This document shows, piece after piece, positions 17,151 to 24,617 of a stretch of 64,000 nt of DNA. The first letter of the stretch is position 1; each line of letters begins with the position of its first letter. Made by a program: the position numbers and the translations under genes. The notes beneath the pieces are model-generated. The model was not told the DNA's origin. It was given only the letters and a program-made list of their open reading frames with translations, and did no database searches. Source of the DNA: Mycoavidus cysteinexigens (lineage in GTDB: Bacteria > Pseudomonadota > Gammaproteobacteria > Burkholderiales > Burkholderiaceae); the NCBI RefSeq assembly GCF_003966915.1, contig NZ_AP018150.1, positions 1,798,001 to 1,862,000 on the forward strand, read 5' to 3'.

Positions 17151-17977
17151 AACAATTTGGCCGACGCTATCAGTTGGCGCTGGGCAATCCAAACGATGGC
17201 GTGCTGATCGACGCGCTACGCGTCTCGTTTGACATCACCAAAACCATTGACGCGAAGCCCAATCCTGCTCAAATCTGTATATGGAACCTCAATCGCACGC
17301 ATCTTAATCAGCTCTTAAGCGGCAGGTTTAAACGGATCGCTTTATCTGTGGGCTATGCAGAGCTGCGCTTACTCTATACCGGCGACATTCTCAAAGCCAC
17401 GCTACAGCGCGATGGACTCGATTCGATTCTGGTGCTGGAGTGCGCCGATGGTGACACCGATTATCGGCATGCGCGTGTCTCACTCACTTTGAAAGCAGGT
17501 GCATCCGATCAGCAGGCGCTCCAGCAGCTTGCGCAATCATTGGATCAAACCCAACTCGGTACGGTGGCTCCAGGCCGACCCAATAGCCTGCCTCGTGGGC
17601 GCATCTTTTGCGGCAATACCCGCGATGCATTGAGTCAGCTCGCTCAAGCCAATCATGCCGACTGGTCGATTCAGGATGGCGAATTGCTGATGCTACCTGC
17701 CCAGCAGGTGTTAGCGGATGAAGCTGTTTTGATTTCACAAGACACCGGCATGATCGGCGCTCCTGAAGCGAGCGAAGACGGGCTTATCGTTACCACCTTA
17801 CTGAATCCCGCCATCCGCATCGGCAGCTTAGTGCGCGTGCACTCTGTCACCGAATCCTTCAATGGCGATTATAAAATCGTCAGCGTCTCACATTGTGGCG
17901 ATACCTATGGCGACGAGTGGCTCACAACAATAACGGCTGTAGGCGGTGCCTTTACGCCTATTAAGGATCAATCATGA
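17147..17977 (+). CDS. Baseplate hub protein (gp27/protein D-like)
   Basis: 276 residues, rich in beta strands, with LRVSFDITKTIDAKPNPAQI, ALSVGYAELRLLYTGDI and SVTESFNGDYKIVSVSHCGD. These are typical of the trimeric hub proteins that connect the tube to the central spike. It is flanked by plug and spike genes with 4-nt overlaps on both sides, as expected for co-assembled components. Confidence 0.75.
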   Translation: MKQFGRRYQLALGNPNDGVLIDALRVSFDITKTIDAKPNPAQICIWNLNRTHLNQLLSGRFKRIALSVGYAELRLLYTGDILKATLQRDGLDSILVLECADGDTDYRHARVSLTLKAGASDQQALQQLAQSLDQTQLGTVAPGRPNSLPRGRIFCGNTRDALSQLAQANHADWSIQDGELLMLPAQQVLADEAVLISQDTGMIGAPEASEDGLIVTTLLNPAIRIGSLVRVHSVTESFNGDYKIVSVSHCGDTYGDEWLTTITAVGGAFTPIKDQS

Positions 17978-18675
17978 AATGGCATACCCCTTCCTTAGAT
18001 GCCGCTATTGAAGCCAGCATCACCGCTGCCCTCAAAAAGCTGCATGTCGCCTTGCCGGGTCGGATTGTGAGTTTTGATTCCAGTACGCAAACCGCTTCCG
18101 TGCAGCCATTGATCGAGCAACTTTTACAGAACGATCAAGCGGCTCCTTTGCCTATGCTCACCGATGTGCCGGTGCACTTTCCACGTGGCGGGGCGTTTGT
18201 CATGACCTTTCCGGTTGCGCCAGGCGATGAATGCCTCATTCTCTTTGCTGAACGCTGTATTGATGGATGGTTTGCCAGTGGGCAATCGAGCATTCCGCTG
18301 GATTATCGTCTGCATGATCTCTCTGATGGCTTTGCGTTAGTCGGGTTTTCTTCTTTACCCAAAGTGATTCCCGATTTATCGAATGACGCAATGATGATGC
18401 GCATGCTCGATGGCAGCGCTTACTTTAAATTGGATCAAGCGGGGAACATGACGATCAAAGGCACCCAATTGACGATTCAATGCCCTGTTGTCGTTGAACA
18501 GCTTTTAACCTACCAAGCCGGTTTGAGCGGTACCGGCAGCGCAGAAACTGGCACGACCATTACTGGCAATATTTCGCATAGCGGAGGTGAACTCAGCTCC
18601 AACGGCGTGACGCTGCACGCTCACCGGCATGGCGGCGTCGAAGCGGGTGGGGATACCACTGGTGGGCCGCAATGA
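17974..18675 (+). CDS. Membrane-puncturing spike, Gp138-like
   Basis: 233 residues. An OB-fold-like N-terminal part (GRIVSFDSSTQTASVQPLI, PVHFPRGGAFVMTFPVAPGDECLI quoted in part) matches Gp138-type spike proteins, followed by a Gly/Thr-rich beta-helix and a tip with VTLHAHRHGGVEAGG. The closely spaced histidines resemble the metal-binding apex of P2 gpV-like spikes. It would pierce the outer membrane on sheath contraction. Confidence 0.85.
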   Translation: MKWHTPSLDAAIEASITAALKKLHVALPGRIVSFDSSTQTASVQPLIEQLLQNDQAAPLPMLTDVPVHFPRGGAFVMTFPVAPGDECLILFAERCIDGWFASGQSSIPLDYRLHDLSDGFALVGFSSLPKVIPDLSNDAMMMRMLDGSAYFKLDQAGNMTIKGTQLTIQCPVVVEQLLTYQAGLSGTGSAETGTTITGNISHSGGELSSNGVTLHAHRHGGVEAGGDTTGGPQ

Positions 18676-19019
18676 AAGTCAGAAGACTCGATGTAAACCA
18701 CGACTGGACCTTTGGGCAAGGACGCGCCAATTATGCAACCCTCGCTGAATCGGTCGCCCAGCGCGTTAAATCTCGCTTACTGTCATTTCAGGGTGATTGG
18801 TTTTTGGATTTAGAACATGGCCTACTTTGGCTACCCACCTTTGAGCGACCGGCGGATTTGCGGCAGATTGAACATCTTGTAAAACGCACGATTTTACACA
18901 CGCACGGGGTACGCGAGCTTCTGAATTTAGAGTTGGAATGGGACCCTAGCACGCGTCGTTTAACCATTACTGCCCAGCTTAAAGATCACGATGATCAATT
19001 GATCGACATCACGAATTAG
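18672..19019 (+). CDS. Baseplate wedge protein, gp25/gpW family
   Basis: 115 residues: AESVAQRVKSRLLSFQGDWF, then HLVKRTILHTHGVREL and LEWDPSTRRLTITAQ match the gp25-like lysozyme-fold wedge subunit that starts sheath assembly. It overlaps the spike gene by ATGA. Unusually, a strong terminator follows directly (19037-19074) before the J-like gene. Confidence 0.88.
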   Translation: MKVRRLDVNHDWTFGQGRANYATLAESVAQRVKSRLLSFQGDWFLDLEHGLLWLPTFERPADLRQIEHLVKRTILHTHGVRELLNLELEWDPSTRRLTITAQLKDHDDQLIDITN

Positions 19020-19036
19020 AGTTACCCCAAAAAACA

Positions 19037-19074
19037 AAAGCCCCGAACTGTAACCAGCAGTCGGGGCTTTTTTT
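19037..19074 (+). terminator. Strong intrinsic terminator inside the baseplate operon
   Basis: AAAGCCCCGA pairs with TCGGGGCTTT (19037-19046 with 19061-19070), extended by ACTG/CAGT inside, followed by a run of seven T. The stem is GC-rich and stable. It lies between the gp25-like and J-like genes, which are normally co-transcribed. Late antitermination would let polymerase pass; otherwise it would separate the two halves of the baseplate genes. Confidence 0.9.
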
Positions 19075-19152
19075 GTTCCCGCTTTTCAAACGAAACAAAA
19101 ACATATGAGACATAAGGATATACGATTGACTTTCAAAATACTAGGAATATCG

Positions 19153-19293
19153 ATGGAAACTGTCAATATCAAACCCAAAGAGTTACGCAAAATATTACAG
19201 CTCGGGTTAGCGAGTCTCGCTATTTGGCGCTTGCCCGACATCATGACCGTCTTATTTTCGGGCATCTGCTCCCTCATCCAAACGATACGATAA
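19153..19293 (+). CDS. Small hydrophobic protein, possible late-operon insert
   Basis: 46 residues from the ATG at 19153 (a longer frame from 19105 is possible). It begins with a short basic part (NIKPKELRKIL) and ends in a hydrophobic stretch (LASLAIWRLPDIMTVLFSG) that could span a membrane once. Its TAA is directly followed by the ATG of the J-like gene, consistent with translational coupling. I recognise no family. With the terminator upstream it looks like a small inserted cargo gene (moron) between gp25 and J. Confidence 0.45.
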   Translation: METVNIKPKELRKILQLGLASLAIWRLPDIMTVLFSGICSLIQTIR

Positions 19294-20439
19294 ATGGCGC
19301 ATCTCACTGAACAAGGTTTCATCGTTGGGCGACTGGATGCCAATCTCGCTCAGCTCGATGCAGGGTTTAGAGCCATTTACGGTGCGGATATTAATACCGA
19401 TCCGGATAGCCCCGATGGGCAACTCATTGGCCTCATCGCCCAAATCAAAACCGATCTGGAAGAGCTTGCTGAATCCATTTATAAAGCACTCGATCCTGAA
19501 GCCGCCAGTGGCGTTTGGCTTGAACAGCGCGTCGCCTATGCCGGACTCACGCGCAGGCAAGCGCGCTATAGCTATCTACGCAATGCGATCTTGACCGGCA
19601 CACCTCGTACGTTGATTCCGGCAGGCGCAGTACTGACCGATCCGCATCATCGACGGTGGATTGTCGTGGCCGATACGACGCTGAATGAAAATGGTTCCGC
19701 TCAGGCCGACTTAAGAAGTGGAACGCTCGGCGCATTTCCTCTGCCCGCAGAGACCACTCTATCGATTGAAACTCTCTTTTTAGGCTGGCGCTCCGCTCAA
19801 AGCAGTCAAGCCGCAGAAGTCGGAGAAGAGGAAGAAACCGATGCCGAGCTGCGACGCCGTTTCTTTATTAGCCGTGCAAAAGCCGCTCAAAACTCCGTCG
19901 ATGGGATGATCGTTAAGCTCTTACAGCTCGCCGATGTCCGGCAAGCCGTCTGTTTAGAAAATGACAGTGATCGAACCGATGCGAACGATGTCCCCGCGCA
20001 TAGCCTCAATATGATTGTAGAGGGCGGCTCGGATGCCGAAATTGCTCAGGTGATCTTTGAGAATAAAACCGCTGGCACAGGACTACGCGGCTCGGTGCAA
20101 ACGCAGATTCTCGACAACACAGGTATGGCGCGCTCAATCCGTTTTGATCGGCCTGCTGTCGTCGCTTGCGCCGCTTATCTCGAAGTGCGACGCAATGCCC
20201 ATTTTACGGCGGTCGACGTCGAGGCCATTAAAACCACTCTAACCAGAACCGCGTTCAGCATTGGCGAATCCGTGCTGCTCTCGCGCTTATACAGTCCCAT
20301 CAATACCGTACAGGGGTTTTGGGTGGAAACACTCAACATTGGTCGACGCGGCACACCCCTCGCCGCCAACAATATTGAAATCGGCGTGCGCGAGATGGCC
20401 CGCTTTGCCCCTACGGATATTGAAGTCGTCGTGCTCTAA
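19294..20439 (+). CDS. Baseplate J-like protein
   Basis: 381 residues. The family core is visible: DLEELAESIYKALDPEAASGVWLEQRVAYAGL (quoted in part), RRQARYSY, AGAVLTDPHHRRWIV, EEETDAELRRRFF and NSVDGMIVKLLQLADVRQA. J-like proteins (P2 gpJ, T4 gp6) form the baseplate wedge ring. Length is normal. It starts without a gap after the small hydrophobic frame. Confidence 0.92.
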   Translation: MAHLTEQGFIVGRLDANLAQLDAGFRAIYGADINTDPDSPDGQLIGLIAQIKTDLEELAESIYKALDPEAASGVWLEQRVAYAGLTRRQARYSYLRNAILTGTPRTLIPAGAVLTDPHHRRWIVVADTTLNENGSAQADLRSGTLGAFPLPAETTLSIETLFLGWRSAQSSQAAEVGEEEETDAELRRRFFISRAKAAQNSVDGMIVKLLQLADVRQAVCLENDSDRTDANDVPAHSLNMIVEGGSDAEIAQVIFENKTAGTGLRGSVQTQILDNTGMARSIRFDRPAVVACAAYLEVRRNAHFTAVDVEAIKTTLTRTAFSIGESVLLSRLYSPINTVQGFWVETLNIGRRGTPLAANNIEIGVREMARFAPTDIEVVVL

Positions 20440-20451
20440 AAATCACACACC

Positions 20452-21105
20452 ATGTCTTATGAATCACTGCTTATCTGGCAGTATAAGGGCAAGCCCAAAG
20501 CACTCGCCACCGCACAACTGATCGATCACTATTTTAGTGACACATGGCAGGGTCTCGCCGACCTACCGAATGCGCTCCATATTGAGACCGCTTCGGGCAA
20601 AAACCTCGATTTAGTCGGTCAACATGTCGGGCAATCTCGAGTTTTAAAAGGGCTGGCTCCACGCCACTTATTCGGCTTTGAACGCGCACCAGGCGCTCAA
20701 AGCTTGAGTCGAACCGGTTTAGGCGGCGGCAAATGGTACCGCAAGGGCGATGTCATTACCGATTCAGTCGTGCTCGATGACGATGACTTTCGCTTTCTCA
20801 TCAAATGCCGCATCGCTAAAAACCATATGACGGGCACCGTCCCTGACATTACGCGAGCACTCGATTTTATCTTTGGCGGGCACGCCACTGTTTATGACCA
20901 GTACGACATGGGTTTCACCGTCACCATTCGTAGCGATCAAATCACTGCCTTTAAACGCTATGCGATTCAGACTTTAGATATTTTGCCGCGCCCAGCAGGC
21001 GTCAACGTCAAATATGTCGTCTTAGCCAACATCACCGCTTTCGGATTCGCCGGCTCGCCTGGCGCATCCGCTTTTAACCATGGAAAATTTGCGAGGTATT
21101 TATGA
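20452..21105 (+). CDS. DUF2612 tail protein (gpI-like)
   Basis: 217 residues. The sequence GKNLDLVGQHVGQSRVLKGL, FRFLIKCRIAKNHMTGTVPDI and ILPRPAGVNVKYVV matches DUF2612, the functional counterpart of P2 gpI, which connects J to the tail fibre. It overlaps the fibre gene by ATGA. Confidence 0.85.
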   Translation: MSYESLLIWQYKGKPKALATAQLIDHYFSDTWQGLADLPNALHIETASGKNLDLVGQHVGQSRVLKGLAPRHLFGFERAPGAQSLSRTGLGGGKWYRKGDVITDSVVLDDDDFRFLIKCRIAKNHMTGTVPDITRALDFIFGGHATVYDQYDMGFTVTIRSDQITAFKRYAIQTLDILPRPAGVNVKYVVLANITAFGFAGSPGASAFNHGKFARYL

Positions 21106-22067
21106 CCCTTTATCAACGTCCTGATGAACATATCTTTGCTGAGGGCGCGCGCCCTGGCGAAGTTCAACCCTTTCCCGATCTCTCGCGCGGTTGGGGCGTT
21201 GCCTTTGAACAGACCGGCGGCATCCCACCGATGGAGTGGTTCAATTTTATTGGCAAACGCGCTGATGAAGCGATACGCTATCTGATGCAGCGTGGCTTGC
21301 CCGAATGGTCCGAGACCGAAGACTATCCTGAAGGCAGTTATATTCAATATTCTGGTAAAACCTATCGCGCCAAAATAGACAATAAGGGTAAAACGCCTTC
21401 AATCAGCTTAGCTGAATGGGAGGAATGGGGCCTTACGCGTGAAGCGCTCGATGCGCACTTTCATCCCAAAGACGGTGAATTGGCCTGGCCCAAAATCACC
21501 GAAACGCCCACCACATTAGACGGTTACGGTATTACCGATGCGGCTACGGCTCAAGGTGTGCTCGACCAATTCTCACAACTTCAATTACATTGGCAAAAAA
21601 TATCCAATACGCCCTCTACCGTTAGCGGATATGGCATTACTGATGCAGCACCGATCAAAAGCCCAGCGTTTGTCGGCTCGCCCACCGCGCCCACTCACCA
21701 TGACCCGCGCAACCACTCGAACCAACTCGCCTCCACCGCTTTTACACAGAATGCGATCTCGGCTGCCTTTACGGGGCATAACCAGCAAAAACTAGAAAGA
21801 ATAGAAGGGTATCAGAAACTGCCGGGCGGATTCATCCTCCAATGGGGGCAACTCGGTGCGGATACGGCGGGCAATATCCATATTATCTTCCCAACCCCTT
21901 TCTTGCACGCATGTTTTGGCGTTTACGGCATCCATATCGGTGCGGGACCTGTCATTGTGATTGAAGTGAGTGGAACCCGGTCAAACGCCGGCATCGTCCT
22001 GCGCACATTTGATACTGATGGGCGCACCGCTGCATGGCCCACTCAATGGTTTGCCATTGGATGGTAG
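21102..22067 (+). CDS. Tail fibre protein
   Basis: 321 residues. It has a chitin-binding-like segment (YPEGSYIQYSGKTYRAK), two fibre repeats ending YGITDAA (residues about 145-150 and 177-182), a GSPTAPTHHDPRNHSNQLAST segment (quoted in part) and a compact C-terminal receptor-binding domain beginning near GYQKLPGGFILQWG, as in P2 H-like/gp53-type fibres. It determines host binding. The following gene is a Tfa-like chaperone. Confidence 0.85.
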   Translation: MTLYQRPDEHIFAEGARPGEVQPFPDLSRGWGVAFEQTGGIPPMEWFNFIGKRADEAIRYLMQRGLPEWSETEDYPEGSYIQYSGKTYRAKIDNKGKTPSISLAEWEEWGLTREALDAHFHPKDGELAWPKITETPTTLDGYGITDAATAQGVLDQFSQLQLHWQKISNTPSTVSGYGITDAAPIKSPAFVGSPTAPTHHDPRNHSNQLASTAFTQNAISAAFTGHNQQKLERIEGYQKLPGGFILQWGQLGADTAGNIHIIFPTPFLHACFGVYGIHIGAGPVIVIEVSGTRSNAGIVLRTFDTDGRTAAWPTQWFAIGW

Positions 22068-22121
22068 CCGCGAAGTGAGTTCAGTCTCCCCCTTCACGCT
22101 TTTTTATTCTGGAATACCACT

Positions 22122-22559
22122 ATGACTTTTTATTATTCAAAATCGCAACCTGGTTTTTACACTCGTGAAATGCACGGGGATGCCATGCCTAAAGATGCCG
22201 TCCCCATTACCGACGAAGAATATCATGCTCTGTACAAAGAGTTAGCGAAAGGCAAAATGCTTCAATCCGATCACAGGGGATACCCGATTGCCATTGATCG
22301 CCCTCCTATTACCCCAGAACAGTGGACTGAAATTCATTTGCGCCAACGCCGCGCTTTGATTATTGAAAGCCTGGTCAAGTCAACGCCTTTACAAGATGCA
22401 GTAGACCTGGAGAGGGCGACAGACGAAGAAAAACAGCGCCTCAAAGCGTGGAAACTCTATCGCATTAAACTCAGCCGCATCGAGCAGCAGTCCGGCTTTC
22501 CTACTAAAATCGATTGGCCCAAGGCCCCCGAGGCCACTTCGTGGGCCACTTATCCGTAG
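22122..22559 (+). CDS. Tail fibre assembly protein (Tfa-like)
   Basis: 145 residues with an N-terminus like fibre assembly chaperones (FYYSKSQPGFYTREMHG, PITDEEYHALYKELAKGK) and a helical C-terminus ending KIDWPKAPE. Such proteins bind the fibre tip and help its trimerisation. It stands alone after a 54-nt gap and is closed by a terminator, so it ends the structural operon. Confidence 0.8.
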   Translation: MTFYYSKSQPGFYTREMHGDAMPKDAVPITDEEYHALYKELAKGKMLQSDHRGYPIAIDRPPITPEQWTEIHLRQRRALIIESLVKSTPLQDAVDLERATDEEKQRLKAWKLYRIKLSRIEQQSGFPTKIDWPKAPEATSWATYP

Positions 22560-22562
22560 CAC

Positions 22563-22593
22563 TAAGAGCCGCCTTCATGCGGTCTTTTTTTTC
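22563..22593 (+). terminator. Intrinsic terminator after the fibre assembly gene
   Basis: CCGC and GCGG flank CTTCAT (stem near 22570-22583), strengthened by outer AGA/TCT pairs, followed by eight T. It separates the fibre genes from the lysis cassette. Confidence 0.7.
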
Positions 22594-22611
22594 GTCTACG
22601 CCCCTCTCAAC

Positions 22612-23037
22612 ATGACCGAAACCTTTGACAGGGCCGCTCTCATTTCAGAGCTTAAACGCGATGAAGGCGAGCGCTTTAAACCCTACTTCGATACCGTAGG
22701 CAAAATCACCATCGGCGTTGGGCGCAATCTGACGGATGGCGGCATCTCTCAGAGCGAATGCGAAATGCTTTTACACAACGATATTGCTCGAACGCTGAGA
22801 TGGCTGGATCGGAATTTACCCTGGTGGCGGACCTTGGATGCAGTAAGGCAACGCGTACTCATCCATATGGCCTTTAACCTGGGCGGCAATCTTCTGACCT
22901 TCCGCAATACGCTCTCCGCCATGCAACGCAACGACTACGCAGCCGCGGCGAACGAAATGCTCATTTCCAAATGGGCGAATCAGGTCGGCCAACGAGCACT
23001 GCGCCTCGCCAATATGATGCGCACCGGAAAAATTTAA
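22612..23037 (+). CDS. Endolysin, T4-type lysozyme (GH24)
   Basis: 141 residues. The catalytic triad of T4 lysozyme can be placed: Glu18 (KRDEGE), Asp27 (YFDTVG) and Thr33 (KITIGVGR). The C-terminal helices (LIHMAFNLGGNLLTF, then SKWANQVGQRALRLANMM) are also typical. It cleaves peptidoglycan. No signal peptide or SAR helix is seen, so release needs the holin next door. Confidence 0.93.
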   Translation: MTETFDRAALISELKRDEGERFKPYFDTVGKITIGVGRNLTDGGISQSECEMLLHNDIARTLRWLDRNLPWWRTLDAVRQRVLIHMAFNLGGNLLTFRNTLSAMQRNDYAAAANEMLISKWANQVGQRALRLANMMRTGKI

Positions 23038-23053
23038 CTCTCAACATTAAAAA

Positions 23054-23350
23054 ATGAATCTTCACGAACATGATCGAACGCTGCTTGCGATATTAGCTGC
23101 GATGGGCGCTGCGATTGGGATTGGGCAGTTGCTCGCTGGCGGCGAGAAAATCACCGCTCGGTTGATTATTGGGCGCATGATTGTCGGTGCGGGTTTAAGC
23201 GTCGCCGCCAGTTCCATCCTCATGCTTCTGCCTGAACTCTCTCCGATCGCTGTCACAGGCCTCGGCGCAGCACTCGGCATTCTCGGCCAGTCCTATCTGG
23301 AATTGGCTGTACAACGCTGGTTTGGAAAACACTCAAATCATGCTGACTAA
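23054..23350 (+). CDS. Holin-like membrane protein
   Basis: 98 residues with three predicted membrane segments (LLAILAAMGAAIGIGQLLA; LIIGRMIVGAGLSVAASSILML, quoted in part; SPIAVTGLGAALGILGQ), a short basic C-terminus and position between endolysin and spanin. This is typical of class I phage holins. It overlaps the Rz gene. The order lysozyme-holin-spanin differs from lambda but is common. Confidence 0.8.
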   Translation: MNLHEHDRTLLAILAAMGAAIGIGQLLAGGEKITARLIIGRMIVGAGLSVAASSILMLLPELSPIAVTGLGAALGILGQSYLELAVQRWFGKHSNHAD

Positions 23351-23882
23351 TTGGCTCGCCGCTCCGTTACGCTTATTGTGCATTGCAGCAACCGCATTCA
23401 GCTTTGGCGTGGGGTGCGCAGGCCATTTTTACTACGGCCCACGTATTCAAAAAGAACGTTCAGCGCTGGTGCACTATAAAGCTCAGCTCGCCATGGCCCA
23501 TGCCCAATTGATTGAAGCCCAAGCCAAAGTCGTTATCCAAACCGAAATTCAATATCGTGATCGCATCAAAATCGTCAAGGAAAAAGGCGAGACCATTATC
23601 AAGGAGGTCCCGATCTATGTTACTCAAACTGACGCCGCCAATTTTGGCGTTAACGTTGGCTTCGTGCGCCACTACAACGCAGCTTTTTCCAACGAGCCTG
23701 CCGGAGCTGCCTCTGAGCTTGATCGAAGACCCGCCAGCGTTTCGCTTACTGAGATCGCCAAAGTCAATGCTTTTAACGCCAATATCTGCTGGCAGTGGCG
23801 CGAGCAGGCGATTGGACTCAAGACATTTTATCGGCAGTTACAAAATGCTCAAACAGCATCCACACACGTCCTGAGCCAATAA
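23340..23882 (+). CDS. Rz: i-spanin Rz
   Basis: 180 residues from the ATG at 23340, which overlaps the holin stop; a TTG at 23322 is a weaker alternative. An N-terminal membrane anchor (APLRLLCIAATAFSFGVG) is followed by a periplasmic coiled coil (ALVHYKAQLAMAHAQLIEAQ) and a C-terminal globular end (CWQWREQAIGLKTFYRQL). It joins Rz1 to fuse inner and outer membranes at lysis. Degenerate copies of its last ~40-60 codons recur at 28654 and 33383, each beside a NACHT-WD40 gene. Confidence 0.85.
   Translation: MLTNWLAAPLRLLCIAATAFSFGVGCAGHFYYGPRIQKERSALVHYKAQLAMAHAQLIEAQAKVVIQTEIQYRDRIKIVKEKGETIIKEVPIYVTQTDAANFGVNVGFVRHYNAAFSNEPAGAASELDRRPASVSLTEIAKVNAFNANICWQWREQAIGLKTFYRQLQNAQTASTHVLSQ
23617..23874 (+). 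CDS. Rz1: o-spanin Rz1, embedded in Rz
   Basis: 85 residues in the +1 frame wholly within Rz. It opens with a perfect AAGGAGGT site (23601-23608) nine bases before ATG 23617. The signal peptide MLLKLTPPILALTLASC ends in a lipobox (LASC), giving a mature lipoprotein with proline-rich mid part (PTSLPELPLSLIEDPP). This is the same nested architecture as lambda Rz/Rz1. Confidence 0.85.
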   Translation: MLLKLTPPILALTLASCATTTQLFPTSLPELPLSLIEDPPAFRLLRSPKSMLLTPISAGSGASRRLDSRHFIGSYKMLKQHPHTS

Positions 23883-23929
23883 AAAACCTCTTAGCCAGCA
23901 TTTGATCTAGCGAACCTTGCGTTTCGCCG

Positions 23930-24590
23930 GGTCGGCCGGAAGAATTTCACCACCAGCCGCCCACAGAACCGTGCGTAAACCTCTCGATTTACACGGCTCG
24001 TCCCAGCCATTCTTCTGCCACCTCGCAGTGACAAATCGACGCAGAAATCAAAGCTCCTCCCGCTTTCACGGTTGGCAATAATCTTCTTTGAGCTGAGTTA
24101 TCCCCTTCGCTCCACGCTCATTACAAGCGCTTCTTCGCTAATACGGGATAATCCGCCCCTTCATAAGCATCGGTACTTTCCTCCTTCGTGGTTCGCACTT
24201 ATAAAGTTTTCCCTTGCCATCCTATGAAGAGTTCCCAAGTTCCGAACCTGAGCCTGAATTAGAGTCATGCCACCTGTACACCGGACACCACATAGCCAAT
24301 AAGTAGGTTTCCGCTATGCTAATCATGAGAAGGGAGGCGTCTCAGTTTTGATGTCTTCTAACTGTTTTTTCGATGCGTCTTCAGTGGTTCACTTGCGTTC
24401 ATCTCTCTAATTCATACATGCCGAGGTCCAGCCTCGACTTTTGACCGTAACGTTCACCACCGCAGTCTTTCGATCTGAAGCAGCTTACGGCTGTTTGAAG
24501 CCCGCCCCTACAAGCTGACTCCGAAGGGCCTACCTTCATCTCAGGTTCAGCATAGCATTCAACAGGCAAACACTTTCATGGCACAACCTC
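23930..24590 (-). mobile_element. ORF-less group II intron
   Basis: Domain V is clear on the minus strand at 23999-23966: it opens GAGCCGTG with the catalytic AGC triad, has a TAAATC/GGTTTA distal helix capped by a GAGA tetraloop, a two-base CG bulge, and closes ACGGTTC. A domain VI-like hairpin (GGCTGG with CCGGCC) follows. The ~550 nt upstream on that strand, back to about 24590, contain intron-like motifs but no reverse transcriptase frame. Both borders are approximate: I could not fix the GUGYG 5' end or the 3' AY. It begins about 30 nt after the stop of the first NACHT gene. Confidence 0.75.
23966..23999 (-). ncRNA. Group II intron domain V
   Basis: A 34-nt hairpin that matches the domain V consensus in length, AGC catalytic triad, two-base bulge and GNRA tetraloop. 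This is the most constrained part of group II introns and the firmest evidence for the element. Confidence 0.88.
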
Positions 24591-24617
24591 CCCATCACAG
24601 CTTTGCATCTTTTCAAA

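Noticed and set aside
22068-22121. Possible terminator between fibre and fibre assembly genes
   Set aside because: Only a 4-bp stem precedes the T run; too weak to call.
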